A stretch of DNA of 64,000 nucleotides, from assembly GCA_963822705.1 (NCBI GenBank), contig CAWGIX010000011.1:62001-126000 (forward strand), in the 5' to 3' direction. Origin of the DNA: CAVRQM01 sp963822705. GTDB taxonomy: Bacteria; Pseudomonadota; Alphaproteobacteria; Acetobacterales; Acetobacteraceae. Position numbers and translations under genes: made by a program. Positions 18,262-27,168 of this stretch are shown in pieces (position 1 is the first letter of the stretch; each line of letters starts with the position of its first letter). The notes under the pieces were generated by a model that saw only the letters and a list, made by a program, of their open reading frames with translations, did not search any database and was not told the DNA's origin.

Positions 18262-18512
18262 CCGGGCAGCGTCCGCCGAACCGCCCGGACGCGACGCAAA
18301 CCGTGAAAGCCGCGCTTGATCTCCCGGAGGCGTTCGACATCGGGCATGGACTTTTGCACGCAGCCTTGTTCATCCGACCCGGACGTTCGCATGAGTCCTC
18401 GGACGCGTCCAGTCCGAGTTGGGTCCTCGCTGTCGTCCAGCCCGGCACCGGCAGCTCTTGCTTCTCCCCGCTGCTACTGCTCCGTCCGCGGCCTGACCGT
18501 GTGCACCGCGCG

Positions 18513-19499
18513 TCAGTTGACGTCGCTTTTGCCGCGGTAGGCGTAGTTCGCGTCGATCCGCTCCATCAGGTAGTCGCCGTATCGCACCGGCGGAAAACGC
18601 GGCGGGTTGTCTTGCGAGCGGCAGGTCGGCAGACATTCGATGATCTCGGCTGTATCGGGATCGTAGAAATAAGGCATCGAATAGCGATCGCCGCCCGAGC
18701 GGTTGATGACCCGGTGTGGCGTGGACCGCCATTGTCCATTGGTCCAGCGCGAGCCCATGTCCCCGATATTGACGACCAACGTGTCCTCGATCGGGGCAGC
18801 CTCGATCCAGGAGTGATCGGGGCTGCGCACCTGCAGACCGCCCGTGCGGTCCTGTGCCAGGATGGTGATGAAACCGTAATCGGTATGCGGGGCGGAGCCG
18901 TATTGCTTGGCGTCCTTGTCAACCGGGGTGGGCGGATAGTGCAGCAGGCGCAGAAACGTCGTCGGCCGCGCAAAGAACCGGTCCAGCCCGTCTGGCTCCA
19001 GTCCCAGTGCCACGGCAATCATGCGCGTCATCCGCCGCGCCAGACCGTTGAGCGCCGAATCGTAGCGCTCGACCGCCGCACGGAATCCTGCCGGCCTGGA
19101 CGGAAACTGGTTCGGGCCGTCCAGCGGGCCGGATTCCGAGCCGGGGGCGACGTCGTGCATCAGCATGAACAATTCGCTGTAATTGGGTTTTGTCGCCTTC
19201 TCGATCGACGAGGTCACTATTACCGACGACGCCATGGCCATGTAGCCTCGGTGCGCCCGGTTGATCGCGATCGCCTGCTTCTCTTCCAACGGCAGCGCGT
19301 GGAAAGCGGCGCTCATCGCGAAGGCAGCGTCAGTCACCGGCTGCGGCACGCCGTGGTTGGCGATGTAGCAGAATCCAAAAGTCCGGCATGCGGCGTCGAA
19401 GGCATGGGCCAATGGCCGCAGGGCGGCGGTATCGCCCGCGTCAGCCGCCTCGGCGAGGCCGGTCAGGTCGACGATCGGCAGTTCCGCGCGCAGCGTCAT
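18513..19499 (-). CDS. 2-oxoglutarate/Fe(II)-type oxygenase, isopenicillin N synthase-like
   Basis: A double-stranded beta-helix oxygenase of 328 residues. The N-terminal DIOX_N part contains FGFCYIANHGVP. Iron ligands are HTD in APHTDYGF and the histidine of STPHRVIN; the co-substrate-binding Arg-x-Ser is seen in GGDRYSMPYF. Such enzymes use O2 and usually 2-oxoglutarate to hydroxylate or oxidise small molecules. Its start overlaps the amidohydrolase stop by four bases, so both probably act on the same substrate taken up by the flanking ABC importers. Substrate unknown. Confidence 0.85.
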   Translation of the reverse strand: MTLRAELPIVDLTGLAEAADAGDTAALRPLAHAFDAACRTFGFCYIANHGVPQPVTDAAFAMSAAFHALPLEEKQAIAINRAHRGYMAMASSVIVTSSIEKATKPNYSELFMLMHDVAPGSESGPLDGPNQFPSRPAGFRAAVERYDSALNGLARRMTRMIAVALGLEPDGLDRFFARPTTFLRLLHYPPTPVDKDAKQYGSAPHTDYGFITILAQDRTGGLQVRSPDHSWIEAAPIEDTLVVNIGDMGSRWTNGQWRSTPHRVINRSGGDRYSMPYFYDPDTAEIIECLPTCRSQDNPPRFPPVRYGDYLMERIDANYAYRGKSDVN

Positions 19500-20872
19500 G
19501 GCATCCCCTCGCGCTCAAGCAGGTATTTTGCGCGGGACCAGACGTCTTCGGCGACCGCCTGCGCCTCGGCGAACAGTTCCAGCTCGTCGAACCGCGTCAG
19601 CCTGCCTTCGGAGACCAGAAGCTCGCCATCAACCCACACATGGGTCACGTCGCCGCCGTTCGCGTTGTACACCAAAGTCGCGATCAGGTTTTCCACCCGC
19701 AGCGGCTGACACCAGGCTTTGCGCAGATCCACCAGCATCAGATCGGCCTTCTTCCCTTTTTCCAGCGATCCGATATCGCCATCGAGGCCGAGGCAGCGCG
19801 CGCCCCCGATCGTCGCCATCCGCAGCACGTCGGCCGCGGTGCGGATGCCGACATCATGGAACAACGCACGCGGGATCACGATTGCCGAACGCATCACCTG
19901 GAACATGTCGTTGGAAAGCCAGTCCGTGCCGAGGGACACGTTCATGCCCGAGGGATAGATGCGGTCCATCGGCGGGTAGTAGCCGCGCTTGCCGACCAGA
20001 TAGGCCGTGTGCGACATGCAGGCACCGGTCTCGGTCATGATTGCGATATCATCATCGTCCATGAAAACACAGTGCGCGCCGATGAAATTTTCCGACAAGA
20101 GGCCTAATTCCCGCAACAACGGCACCGAGGGCTTGCCCCACATCGCCCGCATGAACTCGGCCTCGCCCGGGACTGAGCAGAGATGCGCGTGCAGGCCGAC
20201 GCCGTGTTTGCGCGCGAGGTCGCCCAGCATGCCCATGGTTTCGGGCCGCAGCCGGTCCGGCCCGTCCGGAGCGACTCGGCAAGTAATCCTGCCGCCGGCG
20301 CGGCCCTGCCAGTTCTCGAACAGATCCTGCGCCTCCTCCAGGCCCTCCTGGACCAGGCGCTCGTCCCAATTGCGCTCCAGTCGGCCGAACCCGATGGTGG
20401 AACTGTCCACCTCACGTATCTCGGCGGCGACAACGCCGCGCAAGCCGACCCGCTCGATGATCCGCGCCGATTGCGGCTGGTGCCACCAGCACTCGTTGAT
20501 TGTCGTCGTGCCGGTTTTGAGCATCTCTACGCCATGCACCATGCCCGGCAGCAGGACGTCTTCCTTGCGAATGACGTTCTCGTGCATTCCGAGTGCAATC
20601 CGGAACGGCCCACCATAGGTCGTCACGTCTTCCGTCATGCCTTTGGTAAGCGCCCCGGCTAGGTGCGTATGCGTATTGACGAAGCCGGGCAGAATGGCGT
20701 GGCCGCGCGCGTCGATCACCCGATCGGCGGTGGCCAATTGGGCATCGATGGTGACCGCGCTGCCGCACTCCGTAATCCGGTCGGCCTCGATCACCAAGCC
20801 GCCGTCGTTAGTGATGTCGACCGAGCCGTCCCTCATCGGGATGAGATAGCCACCTCGAATGACAGTTTTCAT
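19496..20872 (-). CDS. Amidohydrolase/deaminase, TRZ/ATZ-MTA/SAH deaminase type
   Basis: A metal-dependent hydrolase of 458 residues in the cytosine deaminase/ATZ superfamily. Metal and catalytic residues appear in order: HTHLAGALTKG, VGLHAHLCSVPGE, IGAHCVFMDDDDI and SLGTDWLSNDM. Known members remove amino groups or chlorine from purine-, pyrimidine- or triazine-like rings. It is coupled to the oxygenase downstream and sits between two importers, so it probably starts breakdown of an imported nitrogen compound. A 131-base gap separates it from the LivF gene upstream. Confidence 0.87.
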   Translation of the reverse strand: MKTVIRGGYLIPMRDGSVDITNDGGLVIEADRITECGSAVTIDAQLATADRVIDARGHAILPGFVNTHTHLAGALTKGMTEDVTTYGGPFRIALGMHENVIRKEDVLLPGMVHGVEMLKTGTTTINECWWHQPQSARIIERVGLRGVVAAEIREVDSSTIGFGRLERNWDERLVQEGLEEAQDLFENWQGRAGGRITCRVAPDGPDRLRPETMGMLGDLARKHGVGLHAHLCSVPGEAEFMRAMWGKPSVPLLRELGLLSENFIGAHCVFMDDDDIAIMTETGACMSHTAYLVGKRGYYPPMDRIYPSGMNVSLGTDWLSNDMFQVMRSAIVIPRALFHDVGIRTAADVLRMATIGGARCLGLDGDIGSLEKGKKADLMLVDLRKAWCQPLRVENLIATLVYNANGGDVTHVWVDGELLVSEGRLTRFDELELFAEAQAVAEDVWSRAKYLLEREGMP

Positions 20873-21003
20873 GACGGCTTAGCCCCCCCGGCCGCAACCG
20901 AGCGTGGCGCCCGCAGGCTGCCATGTCAAACGGCAAGATGCGCTTCAACGATGTACGGCACCTGCTGCCGAGGGGGACGAGTTGCGTTCTCGCATGGCAA
21001 CAG

Positions 21004-21729
21004 TCATCCGGCGCGGATCCCGCCATCGAGAAACAGGTCATGCAAATGCGCCATGTCGATCTGGCGGGCAGGCGCATCGAATGCCCGGCGCCCCCGCACC
21101 ATCACGCATACCCGGTCGGCGATCGACAGGGCCATGCGTACGTTCTGCTCAACCAGCAGGACCGGTATACGGTGTTCGGCGCGGACGCGGCGGATCGCCT
21201 CGAACACCAGGGTCACCATCGACGGCGACAGGTCGCTGCTGGGCTCGTCCAGCAGGAGCAGCCGGGGCCGCACCAACAGTGTCAGGCCGATCGACAACAT
21301 CCGACGCTCGCCGCCGCTCAGGTCACGCGCCCGCATGCGCTGACGGTCCCGCAGGCCGGGGAACAGATCCAGCACCATATCGATGCCGGAGCGCAGCGAG
21401 GCGCTATGCATGAATCCGCCCATCCGCAGATTGTCGCTGACGCTCAGTTCGGCAAACACGTTGTGCGTCTGCGGCACGTAGCCCATGCCCATGGCAGCGC
21501 GGCGATGGGGCGCCAGCCCTGTGATATCCGCAGCATCGAGGCGGACGGTGCCGCCAGTGACGCGGGTCAGCCCGATCGCCGTTTTCAGGATGGTGGACTT
21601 TCCTGATCCGTTGGCTCCGAGTACTGCCAGCACCTCATCGGCTCCCAGCTCCAGCGTCACGTCGTCCAGCACCATCATCCCGCCATAGCCGGCCGTGACC
21701 GATTCGAGCTTGAGCAGCGGATCAGTCAC
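21004..21729 (-). CDS. Branched-chain-type ABC importer ATPase (LivF family)
   Basis: ABC ATPase of 241 residues. Walker A GANGSGKST, signature DLSGGERRML, Walker B RLLLLDEPSSDLS and switch region VLLVEQNVRMAL (VEQN is characteristic of LivF) are present. Usual LivF proteins are about 235 residues. The start overlaps the LivG stop by four bases. It forms the ATPase pair with LivG. Confidence 0.9.
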   Translation of the reverse strand: MTDPLLKLESVTAGYGGMMVLDDVTLELGADEVLAVLGANGSGKSTILKTAIGLTRVTGGTVRLDAADITGLAPHRRAAMGMGYVPQTHNVFAELSVSDNLRMGGFMHSASLRSGIDMVLDLFPGLRDRQRMRARDLSGGERRMLSIGLTLLVRPRLLLLDEPSSDLSPSMVTLVFEAIRRVRAEHRIPVLLVEQNVRMALSIADRVCVMVRGRRAFDAPARQIDMAHLHDLFLDGGIRAG

Positions 21730-22481
21730 GCGGGCTCGCCCAGGTAGGACCGCATGACACGCTCGTTCGCGCGGATTACTGCCGGCGTTCCTTCAGCGAT
21801 CACCTCACCGGCATCCAGCACGATTACGCGGTCGCAGACATTCGCGATCATCTCCATGTTGTGCTCGACCAGCACGATGATCCGGCCTTCTTTGCGGAGC
21901 TGGAGCAGCAGCTCGACTTGACGCTCGATCAGCACCGGGTTCACGCCCGCGGCCGGTTCGTCGAGCAGCAGCACGCGCGGATGAGCCATCAGCAGCATGG
22001 CTAACGACAGCAGCTTCTGCTGGCCGCCCGACAGCGTGCCGGAGTAGTCGGCCGCCTTGTGCGCGAGATCTACCCGCCGCAACGCCTCGTGCGCGAGGGC
22101 GGCGACGGCGCGCTCGCGCAGCCGGACGCGGACGGGAGCGAAGAACAGGTTCGCCAAGGCTTCCCCCGGCTGGTCGGGGGCGCCGATCTGCACATTCTGG
22201 AACACGGTGAGTTTGCGCGCCAGGCGCGGGATTTGGAAAGCACGTCCGATGCCGCTACGCGCCGCGCGTTCGGGCTTGCCCATCGGGATGGCGCGTCCAT
22301 CCAGGCTGACGTTGCCGGAGTCGGGACGCTGCACGCCGGCCAAAACGTTCAGCAGCGTGGATTTGCCGGAGCCATTCGGGCCGACCAGCCCTAGAATGCT
22401 GCCGGGATCGGCGCGCAGCGACACGCTCCGCAGCGCCCGGAACCCGCCGTAGGAGACGGAGATATCAGCCGCTTGCAGCAT
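21726..22481 (-). CDS. Branched-chain-type ABC importer ATPase (LivG family)
   Basis: ABC ATPase of 251 residues. Walker A GPNGSGKST, a long LivG-type insert around QIPRLARKLTVFQNV, signature TLSGGQQKLL, Walker B RVLLLDEPAAGVNP and VEHNMEMI (LivG form of the switch) are seen. It overlaps the LivM gene by 17 bases and the LivF gene by four, showing tight operon packing. Confidence 0.9.
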   Translation of the reverse strand: MLQAADISVSYGGFRALRSVSLRADPGSILGLVGPNGSGKSTLLNVLAGVQRPDSGNVSLDGRAIPMGKPERAARSGIGRAFQIPRLARKLTVFQNVQIGAPDQPGEALANLFFAPVRVRLRERAVAALAHEALRRVDLAHKAADYSGTLSGGQQKLLSLAMLLMAHPRVLLLDEPAAGVNPVLIERQVELLLQLRKEGRIIVLVEHNMEMIANVCDRVIVLDAGEVIAEGTPAVIRANERVMRSYLGEPA

Positions 22482-23340
22482 CCACCCGTGCGCGTCGCTC
22501 GGGGATCAGGCCCTCGGGCCGGAACAAAAAGACCAGGACCAGCACCAGCCCGAATGCGCCCAGCCGAAGGTTGGCAACCAGTTCAGGCGCCAGATGGCTC
22601 CAATCGGCCACGAACCGCGTCGAGACGCTGGTCAGCTGCACGATCGCCGTTCCGAGCATCACACCGGCAATGGTGGTGGGGCCGCCCAGCACGACCGCGG
22701 TCCAGATCACGAACGTCTCGACTACGGTGAAGGCGCTAGGAGAAATGTAGCCGACGACGTGTGCGTACAGCGTGCCGGCCAAGGCGGCCATGCACCACGA
22801 GATCATGGTCACGGCGCGCTGAAAGCGCACCGGGTCGCGGCCGAGCGTGGCGGCCAGCATCTCGTCCTCCCGCAACACCCGCAACATGCGCCCGAACGGG
22901 CTGTGACCGACCCGATGAGCGAACAGGATCGTCGCGGCGAGCAAAGCCAGAGCGAACCCCATCCCCACCCGGTTGCTGCCGATGCGGTAAACCGAAGCGC
23001 CCTCGACGCCGCCCGCGATGCCGGGCGCATTCAGCATTGTCAGCCGAAAGATTTCGCCGGCACCGAGCGTCACCAGCGCCCAGTAATCCTGCGTCAGGCG
23101 CCCCGCCGGCAGAATCACCAGCACGCCCAGCAGCGGCCCCAAGACGGCCCCGAGCACCACGCCGGCCCAGTCCGGCAACCCGTTGAAGGCGGCAATCCCG
23201 GCGCCGTAGGCGCCGATGGCGAACGGCAGCACCTGGCCGAAATTGACCAGTCCGGTGAGGCCGAATTGCAGGTGCAGGCTGATGCCCAGGACCGACCAGA
23301 TGGCGATCATGGTGACGGCGAAGATGCCAAAATCGGTCAT
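22465..23340 (-). CDS. Branched-chain-type ABC importer permease (LivM family)
   Basis: Inner-membrane permease of 291 residues with about eight hydrophobic segments. LivM features include QFGLTGLVNFGQVLPFAIGAY near the N-terminus and SPFGRMLRVLREDEMLAATLGRD, the cytoplasmic coupling region. The C-terminus ends with FLFRPEGLIPER, a common LivM end. It follows the LivH gene with a gap of four bases. Confidence 0.9.
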   Translation of the reverse strand: MTDFGIFAVTMIAIWSVLGISLHLQFGLTGLVNFGQVLPFAIGAYGAGIAAFNGLPDWAGVVLGAVLGPLLGVLVILPAGRLTQDYWALVTLGAGEIFRLTMLNAPGIAGGVEGASVYRIGSNRVGMGFALALLAATILFAHRVGHSPFGRMLRVLREDEMLAATLGRDPVRFQRAVTMISWCMAALAGTLYAHVVGYISPSAFTVVETFVIWTAVVLGGPTTIAGVMLGTAIVQLTSVSTRFVADWSHLAPELVANLRLGAFGLVLVLVFLFRPEGLIPERRARVDAASG

Positions 23341-23344
23341 GCCG

Positions 23345-24233
23345 TCACCGCGCGCCGCGTCCGCCCTGGGCGCGCGGCCGCAGCAGCAGAATCAGCACCA
23401 TCGCCCCGACGGCGACGAAGTCGCGGTACTGAGTCGGCACCGACCAGGACGTGTCGGACACCAGCGACCCGAAATCCACGTCGATCAGCAGATTTTGCGC
23501 GAGCGACAAGGCCAGCGCGCCCAGCGCGGCGCCGAACACGTTCTCCAGGCCGCCGATCGTAACCGCGGAGAACGTGGGCAGCAGGATAATCAAATCCATG
23601 TTCGGCTGCAGCCGTGTCTGCAGGGCAAACAAGGTCCCGCCCAGGGCCGCGTAGCCGCCCGAAACGAACCACATCAGCGCGATCATGCGCTCTGCCGGGA
23701 TGCCGCGCGTCTCCGCCAAATCGGCGTTGCTGGCCAGCGCTCGCAGTGCCGTGCCGGCGCGCGTGCGGTGCAACAGCACGTGCAGGGCCAGCACGGCGAC
23801 GAGCGTGGCGACGACCACGATCACGTCCTGGGAGGTGAAGAAGACTCCAGCAAGGCGGAGGCTGGACGGTTGCTTTGGGAAACGTTTTGGAGGCGCCCCC
23901 GAAGACGGCGGCGACCCCCGCGCGCAGAAACAGGGCGACACCCCACGAGACGATCATCTTGCCTTCCGGCGCGATGTGCCGCAGCCGGGCAAACACCAGA
24001 CGGTCCACCACCACCGCGATCAGACCGGTCGCCAAGACTCCGATCACGATCGCGGCGGGCAAGGGCAGGCCGGCGGACTGATTGGCCGCGAAGCTCAGGT
24101 AGGCTCCCACCACGGCAAACTGCACATGCGCGAAGTTGGCGAATCGCAGGACGGAGAACGACAGCGCCACCCCGATCGCTATTATGGCGATCTCGGCAGC
24201 GTAGATGACGCTATCCGCGAGAATCTGGGTCAT
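23345..24233 (-). CDS. Branched-chain-type ABC importer permease (LivH family), frameshifted
   Basis: The N-terminal half is read from 24233 (AEIAIIAIGVALSFSVLRFANFAH, a LivH start) through the GKMIVSWGVALFL segment. The frame is lost near 23850-23900, and the rest continues in another frame through RRTRAGTALRALASNADLAET, the coupling region, to the stop at 23345. One indel restores about 296 residues, the normal LivH size. Placement just ahead of LivM and just after the binding-protein gene fits. I regard the shift as a probable sequence error. Confidence 0.82.
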
Positions 24234-24287
24234 GAAAGCGCCACGCCGCCACTGCCGGTACGGGCCGATGGCGCATGACCGAAAACC

Positions 24288-25406
24288 CTAAGGGGCGGCC
24301 GTGGGCTCCAGCTTGCCGTCCTTGAATACGAAATAGTCCATGGGCGGGTTGATCCGCTGGCCGCGGCTGTCCCATTCGATGTGACCGGTCGCACCATCAT
24401 AGGATTTCGCGACATCGGGCAGGGCCGCCTTGATCGCCGCCGGGTCCGTGCCCGCCTGCTGCATGGCGCGGCCGAGCAGCATCATGGCGTCGTAGCCGTA
24501 GAAATAGTGGGGCCGCGGCTCTCCGCCGTATTTTTTTGCGTACTCGGTTTTGATCTGCTGGCCGATCGTCGAATCGAGCCCACCGTTATCTACGCCCGAC
24601 AGACGCCCGTTCATCCATGCCGGATCCTCGACGGAGAAGATGGAGGGATAGCCGACATACCAGGGAGCCGTGATGCCGAGCTCGCGGGCGGCCTTGAACA
24701 CGGTGCGCGTGTCGTCGCCGTAACCGCCGCTAATGATTGCGTCCGGCTTTGCCTGCTGTAACGGCTGCAGATCGGCGCGATAGTCGGGCTGGCCCTCCGT
24801 GTACACGATTTTTCGTACCACCTTTCCGCCCGCCGCGGTGTACGCGGCCGCTGCGGCGTCCATCAGGCCAGTGCCAAATGTGTTGTTCGGCACGATGAAC
24901 GCGGCGTTCTTGGCACCCTTCTTCGCGGCATAGATGCCGAGTTCCTTGCCTACGATGTCATCCAATGGCAGCGTGCTGAATATTGTCCCGGGGTAGTTTC
25001 CGAGTTTCGAGGAACTGGCGGAGGTGTTAAGGATGATGCGGCCCTTCGGCGCTGCCAGCTCGGCGATCGGCAGCGTCACGCTGCTGCCGCCGAAGACCAC
25101 CGCCGCTGGCACCTGATCCACGTCGAACAGTTTCGTGGCAGCCTCGACCCCGGCCTGCGGCCGGTACTCGGAATCCTCCACGATGAGTTTTATCGGCCGG
25201 CCCTTGATGCCGCCTGCCGCATTGAGCCGGTCCGCCGCCAGTTGCACGCCGCGTACCATATCGACGCTGGACGGAGTGTCGCTGCCAGTGAGATTAGCAA
25301 TCACGCCGATCGAAACGGGAGCTTCATCCGCTCGAGAAGCAGCGGATGCCAGGCCCAGCAGGACCAGCAAGGAGACGACAGCGCGGCGAGATAGAGGCGT
25401 TCTCAT
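24288..25406 (-). CDS. Branched-chain-type ABC importer, periplasmic binding protein
   Basis: A LivK-type (Peripla_BP_6) binding protein of 372 residues. I chose the ATG at 25406, which gives a signal peptide (RTPLSRRAVVSLLVLLGLAS, cleaved near ASRA) and has a GAGG site ahead. SIGVIANLTGSDTPSSVDMVRG and NAAGGIKGRPIKLIVEDSEY are the usual opening strands. Encoded first in the importer operon. Ligand not deducible; neighbours suggest an amine-bearing ring compound or amino acid derivative. Confidence 0.88.
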   Translation of the reverse strand: MRTPLSRRAVVSLLVLLGLASAASRADEAPVSIGVIANLTGSDTPSSVDMVRGVQLAADRLNAAGGIKGRPIKLIVEDSEYRPQAGVEAATKLFDVDQVPAAVVFGGSSVTLPIAELAAPKGRIILNTSASSSKLGNYPGTIFSTLPLDDIVGKELGIYAAKKGAKNAAFIVPNNTFGTGLMDAAAAAYTAAGGKVVRKIVYTEGQPDYRADLQPLQQAKPDAIISGGYGDDTRTVFKAARELGITAPWYVGYPSIFSVEDPAWMNGRLSGVDNGGLDSTIGQQIKTEYAKKYGGEPRPHYFYGYDAMMLLGRAMQQAGTDPAAIKAALPDVAKSYDGATGHIEWDSRGQRINPPMDYFVFKDGKLEPTAAP

Positions 25407-25567
25407 GGACGGACCTCGTGGCGGATCGTGACACTGTTTGGCAGGCACTGTACCATGTCAATGAGCAAACCGGGGTCAATGAGCACCGGCAGAGACCGGG
25501 CGATGGCGCAGCAGAAGTTCCGGCCCGGGGCACCAGCAGGATAACAAGTACAGGGAGTCAAGGTGGA

Positions 25568-26050
25568 ATGACCGGACGCACGCTGACCTTCACATTCATC
25601 GAGACGGGCGTCACGGGTTCCGTGCGCCTCCACGACGACGCGGCGCCACGGACCTGCGCGGCGATTTGGGGGGCGCTGGCCGACCCGATCCGTATTCCCG
25701 CGATGCACGCGATGTTCGCCGGTCCGGAAATCATGCTGGGATTGCCGCCGAAAGCGCAGAATTTTGATCCGCGAGCGGTGCCGGTCGAGAACCAGACGTG
25801 TTTTCCGGCCGCTGGAGACTGCCTCTGGTTTTATCAAGCGAAGGGCATGATGTTGGGCCTGACTGACGAGTTGTGGGAAATCGGTATGTTCTACGCGAAC
25901 GGCGGCCGCATTTTTGGACCGCTCGGCTGGACACCCTGCAACATTTTTGGACGTATGGTTCAGGGATTGGAGGCGTTCGCCGACGCCTGTTCAGCGATCC
26001 GCAGGGAAGGCGTGCAGACGGTGGAGATCAAGCGCGGCATCGCTTCGTAA
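25568..26050 (+). CDS. DUF3830 family protein (cyclophilin-like fold)
   Basis: A 160-residue cytoplasmic protein matching the DUF3830 family: RTCAAIWGALADPIRIPAMHAMFAGPEI at the front half and LGWTPCNIFGRMV near the end. The family is described as having a cyclophilin-like beta-barrel and has no established activity; it often lies beside importer and hydrolase genes. The start at 25568 follows AAGGTGG. It diverges from the ABC importer operon, suggesting shared control of uptake and breakdown. Confidence 0.78.
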   Translation: MTGRTLTFTFIETGVTGSVRLHDDAAPRTCAAIWGALADPIRIPAMHAMFAGPEIMLGLPPKAQNFDPRAVPVENQTCFPAAGDCLWFYQAKGMMLGLTDELWEIGMFYANGGRIFGPLGWTPCNIFGRMVQGLEAFADACSAIRREGVQTVEIKRGIAS

Positions 26051-26140
26051 CTCAAATTATACTTGGGGGAGCTGCATCATGTGCGTTGGATAGTGGTGCC
26101 CGACCTGGAGCGGCGGCATATTCATTGCCATTTCCGGAGA

Positions 26141-26176
26141 AAATGCGCACTATGCGAAAAAAATGCGCGCTACGCG
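26141..26176 (+). repeat. Two 20-base-spaced direct repeats of AAATGCGC
   Basis: AAATGCGCACTATGCG (26141) and AAATGCGCGCTACGCG (26161) are near-identical and start exactly 20 bases apart, preceded by TTTCCGGAGA. Short, regularly spaced end repeats of this kind are known at IS21-family tips, so this may be a leftover element end in the gap between two genes. No transposase is present, so the origin is uncertain. Confidence 0.35.
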
Positions 26177-26235
26177 TGAGTGTGGCGCGCGGGAGGGTCC
26201 GGCCGCAATCCGGACGCTTGCCTGGCCTGGGGCGA

Positions 26236-27072
26236 TCAGCCCGCATAGGCGATGCACGCCGCCCCGCCGGCGATCACGGAACAGGCGGTCAGGCGCACAA
26301 AAGTCAGCCGCTCCGCCAAGAACACCCGCCCCAGCACCGCCGCGAACACCACGCTGGTCTCGCGCAGCGCGGATACCATGCCCATGGGCGCATGACTCAT
26401 GGCCCAGATGACCACGCCATAAGCGGCCACCGAGGCCACGCCGCCCAACGCGGATTTCAGCCATTCGGCGCGTCCCGGCCGCCTGCGGCGTACCGAGGAC
26501 GGCAACGCGAACATCAATGCGGTCAACACGGATCCGAGCATTTCGGACCAGGCGATGTAGGCGAAGGCGTGGCCGGAGAGGCGCGCGCCCATACCGTCCG
26601 CCACACTGTAGGCGCCGATGAAACACCCGGTCGCCAGCGCCGGGCGCACGCTTTCCGCCATCAGTCGCCGGCCCCGGAACGCCAGCGCCAGAATGCCGCA
26701 GGACACCAGGGCCACCCCGGCCAGCGCCGGCAGCGACAGGCGCTCCCCCGCAACCAGCGCCGCGCCCAAGGTGACCAGTAGCGGCGAGGACCCGCGGGCG
26801 ATGGGGTAGGTCTGCCCCAGATCGCCGGTCCGGTACGCACGGACCAGAGATACGTTGTAGCCGATGTGCAGGACCGCCGAGGCCACGGCACATGCCCAAC
26901 CGGCGAGGGCCATGCCGCCCAGGAATGGCAGAGCCGCGGAGCATACCAGAGCTTGTGCCCCGGACATCACCAGCATCGACCACCGCCGGTCAGCGCCGCT
27001 GCGCAGCAGCGCGTTCCACGAGGCGTGCACCAGTGCTGCCGTCAGCACGAGACCAAAAATGGCGGGACTCAC
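26236..27072 (-). CDS. EamA/DMT-superfamily membrane transporter
   Basis: A drug/metabolite transporter of 278 residues with about ten hydrophobic segments in two repeated halves; GDLGQTYPIARGSSPLLVTLG ends the first half and AYGVVIWAMSHAPMGMVSALRETS the second, both typical EamA signatures. I chose the GTG at 27072, which begins directly at the first helix (SPAIFGLVLTAALVHASWN). Family members usually export amino acids or metabolites. It diverges from malate synthase across 96 bases. Confidence 0.83.
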   Translation of the reverse strand: MSPAIFGLVLTAALVHASWNALLRSGADRRWSMLVMSGAQALVCSAALPFLGGMALAGWACAVASAVLHIGYNVSLVRAYRTGDLGQTYPIARGSSPLLVTLGAALVAGERLSLPALAGVALVSCGILALAFRGRRLMAESVRPALATGCFIGAYSVADGMGARLSGHAFAYIAWSEMLGSVLTALMFALPSSVRRRRPGRAEWLKSALGGVASVAAYGVVIWAMSHAPMGMVSALRETSVVFAAVLGRVFLAERLTFVRLTACSVIAGGAACIAYAG

Positions 27073-27168
27073 GGCGGCAATGCTGCGCCCCGACCGGCCG
27101 ACGGGCAATCTTTGCCGATCGTCCCCAAAAATGCGAATCTCCGCGCCCTTCCCAGCAAGCGAGACAAG

